A DNA stretch of 64,000 bases from Paenibacillus whitsoniae (GTDB lineage: Bacteria > Bacillota > Bacilli > Paenibacillales > NBRC-103111), in contig NZ_RXHU01000024.1 of NCBI RefSeq assembly GCF_003955665.1, forward strand, positions 1 to 64,000. The letters are read 5' to 3'. Below, piece after piece: positions 8,150 through 17,011 of the stretch. How positions within the stretch are numbered: the stretch's first letter is position 1; each line of letters begins with the position of its first letter. The notes under the pieces were generated by a model. That model ran no database searches. It was not told where the DNA came from and worked only from the letters and a program-made list of their open reading frames with translations. Made by a program: the position numbers and the translations under genes.

Positions 8150-9484
8150 ATGTCCACCATTCTCATTAAAAACGCCGAAATCATCACGATGAACCCGGAC
8201 GGCGACATTTTCACCGGTGATCTGCGCATCGAGGGTGATCGCATCACGGCCATGGGCTCGGAGCTGATCGCCGCGCCGGGCGAGTACGTCATTGACGCTG
8301 CACACCGCACGATCATCCCCGGTTTCATCCAAACGCACATTCATCTCTGCCAGACCCTCTTTCGCGGCAAAGGCGACGATCTGGAACTGATGGATTGGCT
8401 TAAACAGCGCATTTGGCCCCTTGAGGCGTCCCATGACGAGGAATCGCTCTATTACTCCGCCATGCTCGGCATCGGCGAGCTCATTCAAAGCGGCACGACC
8501 ACCATCGTCGATATGGAGACGGTTCATCATACGGATTATGCCTTTCAGGCGATTGCCGAGAGCGGCATCCGGGCCTTGTCCGGCAAGGTCATGATGGATA
8601 AAGGCGACGAGGTGCCGTTTCCGCTGCAAGAGAAGACTTCAGAGTCTCTACAACAAAGCGTCGATCTGCTGGAAAAATGGCACGGCCACGACGGCGGGCG
8701 CATTCAGTACGCGTTTTCGCCGCGTTTTGTTATCTCGTGTACAGAGGAGCTGCTGCGCGAGGTTCAGCAGTTGTCCCAGCGGTACAACGTCAAGGTGCAC
8801 ACCCACGCCTCCGAGAACCGCGGCGAGATCGAGATTGTGCAAGCGGAGACGGGGATGCGCAACATCGTGTACCTCGATCATTTGGGGCTGGCCAATGAGC
8901 GGCTCATTCTGGCGCACTGCATCTGGCTCGACGAGGAGGAAAAGCGCATCATCCACGAGCGCGGCGTGCATGTGAGCCATTGCCCGGGCTCGAATCTGAA
9001 GCTCGCCTCGGGGATCGCCGAGACGCCCGACTTGCTTGGGAAGGGCATCTCGGTCAGCTTAGGGGCGGACGGCGCGCCGTGCAACAACAATCTCGATATG
9101 TTCAATGAGATGCGGCTAGCCGCGCTGATTCAAAAGCCGGCCCACGGGCCGACGACGATGAACGCCCATGCGGTGTTCCGTATGGCGACGATCGGCGGCG
9201 CCCGCGCCGTGGGCATGGAACACGAGATCGGCTCGCTCGAAGTCGGCAAAAAAGCCGACCTGGCGATCCTCGATCTCAACAACTTTCACGTCTACCCGTC
9301 GTTTGACGTGGACCCGATCTCGCGCATCGTGTACTCCGCGACGCGCGCCGATGTGGAGACGACGATCATCGGGGGCCGGATCGTCATGGAGAACCGCATC
9401 ATGAAGACGATTGACAAGGCGATCGTCCTGCCCGAAGCGAACCGCGCCATTCAGTGGCTCTTGAAGCGCGCCAACCTCCGCTAA
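8150..9484 (+). CDS. Amidohydrolase of the guanine / 5'-deoxyadenosine deaminase type
   Basis: This 444-residue TIM-barrel amidohydrolase (TrzN/AtzA/SsnA-like branch) probably deaminates a purine or purine nucleoside in the cytosol. Metal and catalytic residues are visible: H63 and H65 in QTHIH, H219 and E222 in HTHASE, H256 in AHCIWL and D307 in LGADGAPCNN. ATG 8150 follows GTAGGAGG. Its place behind a C-type purine riboswitch supports guanine or a related purine as the metabolic signal, and perhaps the substrate, though family members also act on deoxyadenosine, SAH and triazines. The stop codon lies in the loop of its terminator. Confidence 0.88.
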   Translation: MSTILIKNAEIITMNPDGDIFTGDLRIEGDRITAMGSELIAAPGEYVIDAAHRTIIPGFIQTHIHLCQTLFRGKGDDLELMDWLKQRIWPLEASHDEESLYYSAMLGIGELIQSGTTTIVDMETVHHTDYAFQAIAESGIRALSGKVMMDKGDEVPFPLQEKTSESLQQSVDLLEKWHGHDGGRIQYAFSPRFVISCTEELLREVQQLSQRYNVKVHTHASENRGEIEIVQAETGMRNIVYLDHLGLANERLILAHCIWLDEEEKRIIHERGVHVSHCPGSNLKLASGIAETPDLLGKGISVSLGADGAPCNNNLDMFNEMRLAALIQKPAHGPTTMNAHAVFRMATIGGARAVGMEHEIGSLEVGKKADLAILDLNNFHVYPSFDVDPISRIVYSATRADVETTIIGGRIVMENRIMKTIDKAIVLPEANRAIQWLLKRANLR

Positions 9485-9499
9485 CCGCGGAGGTTTTTT
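9473..9499 (+). terminator. Terminator overlapping the deaminase stop codon
   Basis: AACCTCCG pairs with CGGAGGTT and is followed by T residues. The TAA stop of the deaminase gene sits in the loop. Confidence 0.85.
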
Positions 9500-9598
9500 C
9501 TTTGGACCCGGCGCCCCTCGCAAAACCGTGGGCACCTCTCCCTCCGCTATGGCATAGGGTAAACCATAGATGGAAGTTTAAGGGAAAGGGGCAGCGTC

Positions 9599-10612
9599 AT
9601 GCTTCGCAAGCCAAAAGTCATCGCCGCCGTCAAGGTGGACGGCTCGGTCGGGGATATGCAGGTAAACAGCCTGGTCAACCGGCTTTATTTTGCCAATCAG
9701 GATACGCGCATCGGGGTGCTGAATGGGGATACACGGCAGATGGAAGGGTATATCCAGGTTGGGGAGGGGACGTTTTTTCTCGCCGTTCATGAGGCGTCGA
9801 ACCGCATTTATGCAACAAGCTTTCGCGAAGGGAAAGTCACCTTTATCGATGGGAATACCCATCAAATCATCGCCGCGCTAGGTGTGGATGAGCATCCCTA
9901 CGGTATCGCGGTGCATCAAGGTACGGGCCGCGTCTATGTCGCCTGTACGAGCGGTGCGATCTATGCCATTGACGGCCTCACCGCCGCCATCCTGCATGTC
10001 TGGCATGTCGGGGGATCACCGTCGTTGTTGGCCGTTAATGAACGCACAAATCGTATCTATGTGACGAATACCGGCAGCGATTCCGTTCATATCCTGAACG
10101 GCGATATGCTTACGCTGATCGCCACGCGCAAAGTCGGCCGCAATCCGCTCATTGCGCCGGCGCTCAATCCGGTGACGAACCGGATTTATCTAGGGAACAA
10201 CCTCAGCACGTACGGCTCCGTGCTGCAAGGCGGCTCCCTCGCGCCGAGCAAACCGATTCGGCTCGGGCGCAGACAGCACGCGGTCGCGGTCAATCCCCGC
10301 TTGAACCGCGTCTACTACGCCTCTGCGCAAGTGAGCGGCAGCGGCAAGCTCTACGTCGTTAGCGGCGCCACCCGCCGCGTGGTCAAATCGCTCCCCGTGC
10401 CAACGTTCTCCTCACTGCTTGTGAACCCGGTGACGCACCACATCTTCGTCGGGAACAGCGAAGGAAAAGCGCTGGCCGTCTATAGCGGCCTCAGCTACGC
10501 TAAGCTCGCCCTGCTGCCCGTGCGCAACCGCGGCGGCAGCCTCGCGCTTAACCCGCGTACGAATCAGGTGTTCGTCGGCAGTGAAAACGTGATCACTGTC
10601 GTACAGGACTGA
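9599..10612 (+). CDS. YncE-like beta-propeller protein
   Basis: This 337-residue protein is built of repeated blades with a recurring pattern (NRLYFAN, NRIYATS, GRVYVAC, NRIYVTN, NRIYLGN, NRVYYAS) followed by short IDG/LNG turns, as in YVTN/YncE-type seven-bladed propellers. No signal peptide or membrane segment is seen, so a cytoplasmic protein is likely. Function is unknown; propellers of this kind are usually binding scaffolds. ATG 9599 has GGAAAGGGG upstream. It probably has its own promoter, because a terminator separates it from the deaminase. Confidence 0.82.
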   Translation: MLRKPKVIAAVKVDGSVGDMQVNSLVNRLYFANQDTRIGVLNGDTRQMEGYIQVGEGTFFLAVHEASNRIYATSFREGKVTFIDGNTHQIIAALGVDEHPYGIAVHQGTGRVYVACTSGAIYAIDGLTAAILHVWHVGGSPSLLAVNERTNRIYVTNTGSDSVHILNGDMLTLIATRKVGRNPLIAPALNPVTNRIYLGNNLSTYGSVLQGGSLAPSKPIRLGRRQHAVAVNPRLNRVYYASAQVSGSGKLYVVSGATRRVVKSLPVPTFSSLLVNPVTHHIFVGNSEGKALAVYSGLSYAKLALLPVRNRGGSLALNPRTNQVFVGSENVITVVQD

Positions 10613-10716
10613 CGAACGTGCGTCTCTCTTAGAAGCTCGCTTACAGAGGGCAACTGCGACTATGATGGTGTCGCTCATCCTATCACAGCCCTCTGTGAAG
10701 TGCACCTTGGGGGCTT

Positions 10717-10908
10717 CCTGCATTTCATACAGCAAATTCAATGAAATCGGCGAAAGTTCAACGGGATCCTGCATTTTTTACAGCAGAACCTCAAGCAAAC
10801 CCATGTGAAAGCGCTTTCTAACGGTAATACGCTGATTTTAACTGCACATTCTGCAGGAAATTGAGCAAATCTCGCCCGAATCGTTAAATTTGATGTATAA
10901 TCTGCTGG
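10717..10908. repeat. Family-2 dispersed element, copy A (about 192 bp)
   Basis: Forward arms of the type CCTGCATTTCATACAG start at 10717 and 10768 (51 bp apart). An inverted arm TGCACATTCTGCAGG ends at 10857 and a weak one ending TGCTGG closes at 10908 (51 bp apart). The second forward start to the first inverted end is 90 bp. It fills most of the gene-free stretch between the convergent ends of the propeller gene and csp copy 2. The rest of 10613-11105 shows no convincing gene. Confidence 0.7.
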
Positions 10909-11105
10909 TTCCCGGCCCGATCACCGCTCTTCCTACGTGCATCACCTTCGATCTCAGCCCTTCAGCCGGCGGTAACGCCCCTCCCACACAACGGTTTCAT
11001 TCCCCCCCACTTCCGTCACTACGCAAACCTCAGCTACTTTACTCGCCTTACTTCCATCACCATGCAAACGGACTGCTGCTCCACTGTGTTTCTCTTGCCC
11101 GGCGC

Positions 11106-11142
11106 AAAAAAACAGCCCCTAACCAAAGTTAGGGGCTGTTTT
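11106..11142 (-). terminator. Terminator of the second cold-shock gene
   Basis: A perfect stem AACAGCCCCTAAC / GTTAGGGGCTGTT has T runs on both sides, so it could stop transcription from either direction. It sits ten bases after the csp stop. Confidence 0.88.
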
Positions 11143-11152
11143 ATGAACAAGC

Positions 11153-11353
11153 TTACAGTTTTACAACGTTCTCAGCTTGTGGTCCGCGGTTGCCTTGAAC
11201 AACGTTGAATTCAACTTGTTGACCTTCGTCAAGTGTTTTGAAGCCTTCGCCTTGAATTGCGGAGAAATGTACGAATACATCGTTGCCGCCTTCAACTTCG
11301 ATGAAACCAAAACCTTTTTCTGCGTTAAACCATTTTACTGTTCCTACTGCCAT
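11153..11353 (-). CDS. Cold-shock protein (CspB/CspD-like), copy 2
   Basis: The 66-residue cold-shock domain is identical in sequence to the product of 5270-5470. It has the same start [10 protein letters not shown] with a GGAGGTAATAT ribosome site, its own terminator, and a leader of about 140 nt with the same hairpin. The promoter overlaps the end of the XRE regulator gene, so it is probably transcribed independently. Near-identity of the two coding sequences against divergent leaders points to recent duplication or gene conversion. Confidence 0.95.
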   Translation of the reverse strand: MAVGTVKWFNAEKGFGFIEVEGGNDVFVHFSAIQGEGFKTLDEGQQVEFNVVQGNRGPQAENVVKL

Positions 11354-11419
11354 GGGGATATTACCTCCAAAATTAAATTAACATGTTCTTTTTCGTAGTT
11401 TTCGTACAAAAAAAATTAC

Positions 11420-11467
11420 ATATTGAAAAGGGTACCGTCTGCTTAAAAAGATAACCCTTTGCAATAT
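11420..11467 (-). promoter_or_regulatory. Conserved hairpin in the csp copy 2 leader
   Basis: ATATTG pairs with CAATAT, and inside it AAAGGGT pairs with ACCCTTT. This is the counterpart of the copy 1 leader hairpin, with a compensating base-pair change in the outer helix. Confidence 0.6.
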
Positions 11468-11500
11468 GCAATTCCAGGTTAAACCTCCAAGTCTATACCT

Positions 11501-11529
11501 ACTGTATCACACAAAATTGCATAATGCAA
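11501..11529 (-). promoter_or_regulatory. Sigma-A promoter of csp copy 2
   Basis: On the minus strand, -35 TTGCAT and -10 TACAGT are separated by 17 bp, with TG one base before the -10. The bases TGTGATA around the -10 are shared with the copy 1 promoter. The -35 box touches the stop codon of the XRE gene. Confidence 0.65.
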
Positions 11530-11748
11530 TTAACCCTCGGAGGGATTTTTTGCTAGGTCTATCAAGGCATCGCGATCCTCCAGACGGAGGGCAATCGCCA
11601 GCGCTAAAGCGACATCTTTCGACGGCAGCGTTCGACCGTTTTCGATGGCATTCAAGACGGAATACGAGATTCCGGCCTTCTCACTGAGCTTGCGAATGGT
11701 GAGATTTTGCTGCTGCCGCAGCTCTTTTAACCGAATATGAAAGGCCAC
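11530..11748 (-). CDS. XRE-family helix-turn-helix regulator
   Basis: This 72-residue protein is essentially one lambda-repressor-like HTH domain (LKELRQQQNLTIRKLSEKAGISYSVLNAIENGRTLPS). It starts at GTG 11748 after GGTGAGG, 12 bases behind the stop of the MazG-like gene, so the two form an operon. Small XRE proteins of this kind usually control their own operon; the target here is not known. Confidence 0.85.
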   Translation of the reverse strand: MAFHIRLKELRQQQNLTIRKLSEKAGISYSVLNAIENGRTLPSKDVALALAIALRLEDRDALIDLAKNPSEG

Positions 11749-11760
11749 GGAGGCCTCACC

Positions 11761-12159
11761 TCAATCTTTCTTCATTTGTTGTCTATGAATTTCCGCTCTA
11801 ATTTTGTCGAACGGGTCTTCCCAGTGCGGCGGCTTGATGGTTTTGCCCAGTTCGTTCTTGTGAACGAGACCGTCCGGCCATACCTTGGACATGTTCGCAT
11901 GCTGCACGATGTCAAAAATCGGCCCAGGCTCCACGCCCATCTCCACCAGCGTCCCCAGCACAAAATACAGCTCGTCGATCATCGCATCGACTTCGTCCTC
12001 AAGCGTTGCCGCTTCTTTGAACTCGTCGAGCTCCTCCTGCATCCACGCAAGGCGTGCGGCCTTGCGTTCGTCCGTCAGCCGCTGCGGTGAGCGGCCGATC
12101 GGATGCTCGAACGTTTCATGAAATTGTTTAACGGCTTCATAGGCTTTCTTTAGCGGCAT
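11761..12159 (-). CDS. MazG / phosphoribosyl-ATP pyrophosphohydrolase-like protein
   Basis: This 132-residue all-alpha NTP pyrophosphohydrolase-like protein shows the metal-binding pattern EELDEF followed by DEVDAMID, as in MazG and HisE-like enzymes that cleave nucleoside triphosphates to monophosphates plus pyrophosphate. It is not next to his genes, so a house-cleaning or nucleotide-signal role is more likely than histidine synthesis. ATG 12159 follows GGGGAGC. It is the first gene of a two-gene unit with the XRE regulator. Confidence 0.8.
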   Translation of the reverse strand: MPLKKAYEAVKQFHETFEHPIGRSPQRLTDERKAARLAWMQEELDEFKEAATLEDEVDAMIDELYFVLGTLVEMGVEPGPIFDIVQHANMSKVWPDGLVHKNELGKTIKPPHWEDPFDKIRAEIHRQQMKKD

Positions 12160-12244
12160 ACGGTCGTTCAGCTCCCCAAAAATGGTTTCCTTTTATATAC
12201 CACGTGCAGGGAAGCTTGGTCAATGCAATCGGCCTCTAGCTGCC

Positions 12245-12841
12245 TTACTTCAGGTGACGACCTTGGATAAACCGGCTGCCCCAGTAGCCCGTGTAGATCG
12301 AATTGATCGCGACGCCGGAGCTGGTCGTATTGCTGATAAACTTCCCGCTCCCGATATAGATGCCGACATGATTGATTTTGCCGGGTGTGGATGTGCTGAA
12401 CATCACCAGATCCCCCTTAACCAGCTTCGACTTGGACGATACTTTCGTCCCGACGGAAGTCTGCGCTTTGGAGCCCCATGGAATCGAAATGCCGTTCTTG
12501 CTGAAAACAAGCTGCGTAAAAGCCGAACAGTCCAGTATCAGGCGCTTTGTGTCGCGCGTGCCGTACCGGTATTTGACTTTGCCAAGGTAAGACTTCGCTG
12601 TCGCGACTAAGCGGTCTGCACGTGTCGTACTTGTCGCATCCGCGCTAAGCGTCGTCGCATCGGCCGTGACAGATGCAGCCGTCGCTGCCGAAGCCGTATG
12701 CGGTTGTATCCAAGCGGAACCCACCATCAGAGATAGACTTAGGCTAAGGCCTACGAAAGTTGCACGAAGGGAGCTTCCTGATCGTTGGCGGTCCTTTATT
12801 TCGGAAAGTTTCCAAAGGCGGTTACTGCTCATCCGTTTCAT
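12245..12841 (-). CDS. Secreted NlpC/P60 cell-wall hydrolase
   Basis: This 198-residue protein has an N-terminal signal peptide (hydrophobic stretch about 26-42, cleavage near ASA 50-52), a short Ala/Thr-rich linker, then an NlpC/P60 cysteine peptidase domain. The catalytic Cys is C105 in DCSAFTQ and the His is H158 in NHVGIYIG. The third polar position is N171 (ISNTTSSGV), where many relatives have His. Such enzymes cut the D-Glu to diamino-acid bond of the peptidoglycan stem. ATG 12841 follows GGAGGAGG. Upstream, CATAGGA / TCCTATG forms a small inverted repeat that could be a control site. Confidence 0.9.
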   Translation of the reverse strand: MKRMSSNRLWKLSEIKDRQRSGSSLRATFVGLSLSLSLMVGSAWIQPHTASAATAASVTADATTLSADATSTTRADRLVATAKSYLGKVKYRYGTRDTKRLILDCSAFTQLVFSKNGISIPWGSKAQTSVGTKVSSKSKLVKGDLVMFSTSTPGKINHVGIYIGSGKFISNTTSSGVAINSIYTGYWGSRFIQGRHLK

Positions 12842-13002
12842 GATTATGGCCTCCTCCAGTAGCAGAAATCATAGGATTGCGTCCTATGCCTATTTACCAT
12901 AGCATAATCCGCCTATCCTAAAATTTAGCAAAGGAGGGTGCAACCCCCGCCCTATCAACGATTACCGAGCATTCTTAAAATTGTCTGAGAATTCCATGAG
13001 AG

Positions 13003-14199
13003 CTATTCCCTTGACAGCAATGTATCCGCTTTATTGCCAGTATGCTCCTGCCTGAACTCCGATGGCGTGAAACCGAACTTCTTGCGAAATACCTGCGAGA
13101 AATGGCGCATGTCCTGATATCCGATGCGCTCGGCCACATCCGCCAGCTTCAGCTTCGGATTCAACAGCAGTTGCTTCGCCTGTTCCAGGCGCAGATTGAT
13201 GACGAACTCCTTGAACCCCTGGCCCGTCTTCAGTTTGAAAAGCTGACTGAAATAGACCGGGTTCAAGTACACGATTGATGCGACTTTCTCCAAGGAGAGA
13301 TCGTCGTGGTAATGCGTGCGGATGTACTGGAGGGCTACCTCCACCGAACGGTCGCTGCCGCTTGCGTGATGCTCATACACCTGCGTCGTGGACGCCTGGC
13401 GCATGCGCTGCACTTCCGCCGGCACGTCCTGGATATGCTCGATTCGCTCCGTGCTCATAATCTGGAACGGCACCTTCAAATATTTGACGAGATGGCTGCG
13501 CAGCTCCTCCACGAGGCCCGCGACAGTCGTCCCTTCGTTTGGCCTCACCAAGCCGAGCAAACTCTTGCTGTCGTGTACGGTGACGAAGCCCTTCCCGTCG
13601 CGCTCGATAAGCTCCAGCAGGACATTCTCGATAATGAAGTTTTCGAGATTGACAGGCTTATCGGTCTCCATTTTCACCATGATGAGATAAAAATAAGGAT
13701 ATTGCTCCATAAACGGTGCCATGTCGATACGCCCTGTATCAAGCCCCTGCACCCAGCGCTGGAATACTGCCTCCTGCAGGTACTTGCGGTTAACCTTCAG
13801 CAGCTCCGCTTCCTCCATGAGCTCGTTCTCTTTCGCGATTTCTTCACCGAGCTTGCGGATCATATCCGTGAGCACGTCCTTGCCGATCGGCTTGAGCAAA
13901 TAGTCTTTGGCGCCGAGCCGCACCGCCTCCTGGGCGTAGGAAAACTCCGAATACGCCGAAATCACCACCCATTTGACATGGGGATGGCGGCTCCGGGACA
14001 TTTTCATGAGTTCAAGTCCGTTCATCCCCGGCATCAGAATGTCGGTCATGACAATATCGATCTCTTCACTGCGCAGCAAAGACACTGCCTGCTCCGCGTT
14101 CGCCGCCAAATGGATGGCATGCTCGGGAAAACGATTATGCAGCGTCCGTTGAATCCCTTCCCGGATAACCGTTTCATCGTCTACGATCAATATATTCAT
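13003..14199 (-). CDS. YesN-type response regulator, receiver plus AraC HTH
   Basis: This 398-residue protein has an N-terminal receiver with phospho-acceptor D53 (VMTDILMPGMNG), acidic D8/D9 and conserved K103 (LLKPIG), a middle linker, and a C-terminal AraC-type double HTH (SLEKVASIVYLNPVYFSQLFK then VAERIGYQDMRHFSQVFRKKFG). It overlaps the kinase gene by ATGA, so the two are coupled. In Paenibacillus-type genomes such pairs switch on adjacent CUT1 sugar transporters; the SBP-permease genes just upstream are the likely target. Confidence 0.93.
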   Translation of the reverse strand: MNILIVDDETVIREGIQRTLHNRFPEHAIHLAANAEQAVSLLRSEEIDIVMTDILMPGMNGLELMKMSRSRHPHVKWVVISAYSEFSYAQEAVRLGAKDYLLKPIGKDVLTDMIRKLGEEIAKENELMEEAELLKVNRKYLQEAVFQRWVQGLDTGRIDMAPFMEQYPYFYLIMVKMETDKPVNLENFIIENVLLELIERDGKGFVTVHDSKSLLGLVRPNEGTTVAGLVEELRSHLVKYLKVPFQIMSTERIEHIQDVPAEVQRMRQASTTQVYEHHASGSDRSVEVALQYIRTHYHDDLSLEKVASIVYLNPVYFSQLFKLKTGQGFKEFVINLRLEQAKQLLLNPKLKLADVAERIGYQDMRHFSQVFRKKFGFTPSEFRQEHTGNKADTLLSRE

Positions 14200-16028
14200 G
14201 CTAGATGATCCCCCTTACGAGGAAGCGGCATCACAATGGTCACCGTTGTGCCTTCCTCACGTTTACTTGTGATGCGCAGACCGTAACTTTCGCCAAACAT
14301 CAGCACGATGCGTCTGTGCACATTCGTCAGGCCGATGCCCCGCCGAGGGCGCACGCTTCCTTCCTCCAACTGCTGAGCGGCTCGGGCGCTTCGCAGCCCT
14401 TCTCCAGCAACAAAATCTTCCGTCAGCAGCGCCTGCATGCCCTGGAGCTGACCCTCCTCAATGCCGACGCCGTTGTCCGAGACCACGATGTGCAGATCCC
14501 CTTCGTGGACCTCTGCCCATACCCGCAGCACGCCCTGCTCCCGCAGCGGCTCGAGGCCGTATTTGACCGCATTTTCAATAATCGGCTGCAGGGTCATCTT
14601 CGGCATAATGACCTCCAGCCACTCCGGCTTAACGTCCACAACGGTCTGTACGCGGCCCTCCAGCCGGCTCTCGATAATGGTCATGTAATGACGCATTTGC
14701 TCCAGTTCCTGACGGAGCGTCGTTTTCGAGGCCTCCTGCCAGTCGCTGCTATAGCGAAACATTTGGGATAGCGACAGAATCACCTTCCCCAGCCGGTCGT
14801 TCTCTTGCTCATCGAGCATCCAGTAGATCATATCCAAGGTGTTATACAAAAAATGCGGGTTCACCTGCGACTGAAGCGCCTGCAGCTCCGCGTTCTTCTC
14901 ACTCATGGAGGCGAGCGTGATCCGCTCAATCAGCTCCTCCATCCTGTATACCATCCGATTGAAGGAGGACACAAGCGAGTTGATCTCTTCGAATGAATTC
15001 ACATTCACGGAGCCTTTGAAGTTCCCCATCTCCACCTGCTTCATCTCGCGGATCAGCAGCTTGAGCGGCGATGCAATCGTACGAGACACCAATCCGGCTA
15101 GCGCGGTGGCCAGGAAGATGAGAATGACCAGGACGTAGTACAGATATTCACGGGTTTTCACGATCTCCGCGTTAATATCCCCTTTCGGCGTCAAGCCGAC
15201 GACGGTCCAGTCGGACATTTTCGCACGAGCCGCCACGATTAACTGATCGGTACGGTCGTCGACGATAATTTTATTAACCTCCGGCCGCTGGATCCCGGCA
15301 AAAGACGGGATGTTCTGTTTGTCTTCCGCCGTGGTGGCGATGAGTCGATCATTTTGATCTACGATATACACCTTGGAGTTCGGGGAAATCGTCACGTTGG
15401 ACAGCGCGGCCAGAATCGGCTGCGGATTCGTCTCAATCAGCATGACGCCGATGACGCGATGATCGGACAGATCAAACAGCTTGCGCCCGAAGACGAACAT
15501 CGATTCCTTCTGGAACTGATTGATGACCGAGCCTTGCAAGAGGCCCAGCCATACCATCTCCCCCGAGGAATCCTGCAGCTTTTGGTACCATTCCGTCGTG
15601 GAAAAATTGGCATCGATCACACTGTCGAAGTTGCGGGCATAGTTGTAGTTTTTACCGCCGCTCGAAATCACATGAATGCCGACGATATCGTCCCGCGAAT
15701 AGTAGATTGCGCCTAAAATATTCGTAATCTGCCGCTCATTGAAAATATTGACAGTCTGCTCTGTGCTGGAATCCCGCTCCTCGATTAAACGGAGCATTTC
15801 ATAGTTGGAGTTCAGCGATTTCGTAATGCTGTCATACCCTTGCAGCAGGAGGTCGAACAAACCAACGGTTTGGGAAATATTTTTCTGTGCCAGATCGCTG
15901 ATCTTATTATGGATAATTTGAGTCGTCCGTTGGTAATAAAGAACGCTTACAATACCAACCAACACTAACATACCGGACATAAAGAGGATGAACAGCCGGT
16001 TATGGATGGAATTCATTCCGCGTCTCAA
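14196..16028 (-). CDS. YesM-type sensor histidine kinase
   Basis: This membrane kinase of about 610 residues has a transmembrane segment near the N terminus, a large extracytoplasmic dCache-like sensor, a second transmembrane segment followed by HAMP, the His-kinase motif QSQVNPHFLYNTLDMIYWML and a HATPase domain (IENAVKYGLEP, DNGVGI, GIGLTNVHRR). I prefer TTG 16028, eleven bases after AAAGGGGAG; ATG 16016 is the alternative, and the open frame further upstream lacks a ribosome site. It is the fourth gene of the SBP-permease-permease-kinase-regulator unit and probably senses the transported sugar. Confidence 0.9.
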   Translation of the reverse strand: MRRGMNSIHNRLFILFMSGMLVLVGIVSVLYYQRTTQIIHNKISDLAQKNISQTVGLFDLLLQGYDSITKSLNSNYEMLRLIEERDSSTEQTVNIFNERQITNILGAIYYSRDDIVGIHVISSGGKNYNYARNFDSVIDANFSTTEWYQKLQDSSGEMVWLGLLQGSVINQFQKESMFVFGRKLFDLSDHRVIGVMLIETNPQPILAALSNVTISPNSKVYIVDQNDRLIATTAEDKQNIPSFAGIQRPEVNKIIVDDRTDQLIVAARAKMSDWTVVGLTPKGDINAEIVKTREYLYYVLVILIFLATALAGLVSRTIASPLKLLIREMKQVEMGNFKGSVNVNSFEEINSLVSSFNRMVYRMEELIERITLASMSEKNAELQALQSQVNPHFLYNTLDMIYWMLDEQENDRLGKVILSLSQMFRYSSDWQEASKTTLRQELEQMRHYMTIIESRLEGRVQTVVDVKPEWLEVIMPKMTLQPIIENAVKYGLEPLREQGVLRVWAEVHEGDLHIVVSDNGVGIEEGQLQGMQALLTEDFVAGEGLRSARAAQQLEEGSVRPRRGIGLTNVHRRIVLMFGESYGLRITSKREEGTTVTIVMPLPRKGDHLA

Positions 16029-16112
16029 GATGGATCGTGCTCCCCTTTCATGGAGGCCATACACGTTAATTGTATCACACAGGCGGAAACGCAAAAAAGA
16101 GAGGGGTGAAAG

Positions 16113-16994
16113 TTAACCCTTCACCGCTCCCGCGACCATGCCTTTGGTAATTTTATCGGCTAATAAGAAGTAAATGATGATGACCGGCAGAGCCCCTAGG
16201 ACCAGGAACGCACCAATCGCACCGTAGTTGACCGAGTACTGGCTGACGAAGGAATTAACCCCGAAAGGCAGCGTCTTGAGCCGCTCGGACGAAATGAATG
16301 TCGCCGCGAGAATGTACTCGTTCCAGATGTTGATAAAGGTCAGGATACAGACTGTCATCATAGGCGGCACCGAAATGGGAAGCATGATGCCTGTGAAAAT
16401 TTTGAACACGCCCGCCCCGTCGACAACCGCAGACTCTTCAATTTCCGCCGGAATCGACCGCATGAAACCGCTGAGGATAAAGACGGCTACCGGTGTTTGG
16501 AACGCGATATACGGCAGAATGAGTGCGAGATGCGTGTTGAGAATGTGCATGTGCTTGAAAATGATCATCAGCGGCAGCAGCGTCGCCTGCATCGGAATCA
16601 TCATCCCGATCAGGAAAATTACCATGACGATGTTGCCGTACTTCCATTTAAAGCGCGTTATCGCGTAAGCCGCCAGCGAGCTGAGGAACAGCACGCACAC
16701 CATGGTGACCACGGTGACAAACAACGAGTTTTTCAAGTATTGAAAATAATGTCCCGCATCGATGGCGTCGGTGAAGTTCTTCCACTGCAGCACATGCGGC
16801 AGCGCGAAGAACCGGCCTGACAAAATTTCCTCATTCGTTTTGAGCGAGTAAATCGCCAGCCACACCAGCGGATACAATTGGGTGACGACGAGCACGGATA
16901 GCAGCAGAAGGACGAGCGTCTTAACGATCGAGAAGCTTTTGCGTCTCCGTATGATAGCAGGTTTGGCCGAAACCGCTTCCCTTGCGTTTAACAT
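16113..16994 (-). CDS. CUT1 sugar ABC permease, MalG-like
   Basis: This 293-residue inner-membrane permease has about six transmembrane segments and the EAA-loop motif (EESAVVDGAGVFKIFTGIMLPIS) that contacts the ATPase. It pairs with the MalF-like permease upstream. ATG 16994 has GGAAGGAAG seven bases upstream and is preferred over a GTG that overlaps the previous stop. No ATPase gene lies in the cluster, so a shared MsmX/UgpC-type ATPase encoded elsewhere is expected. Confidence 0.92.
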   Translation of the reverse strand: MLNAREAVSAKPAIIRRRKSFSIVKTLVLLLLSVLVVTQLYPLVWLAIYSLKTNEEILSGRFFALPHVLQWKNFTDAIDAGHYFQYLKNSLFVTVVTMVCVLFLSSLAAYAITRFKWKYGNIVMVIFLIGMMIPMQATLLPLMIIFKHMHILNTHLALILPYIAFQTPVAVFILSGFMRSIPAEIEESAVVDGAGVFKIFTGIMLPISVPPMMTVCILTFINIWNEYILAATFISSERLKTLPFGVNSFVSQYSVNYGAIGAFLVLGALPVIIIYFLLADKITKGMVAGAVKG

Positions 16995-17011
16995 GGTGAC
17001 ACTTCCTTCCC

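Noticed and set aside
10806-10819. A perfect cre-like sequence TGAAAGCGCTTTCT
   Set aside because: It lies between the ends of convergent genes and inside the centre of a family-2 repeat, with no promoter nearby, so CcpA control is unlikely.
10890-11132. An 80-codon plus-strand open frame
   Set aside because: The translation is Pro/Ser/His-rich without domain features and runs into the csp terminator.
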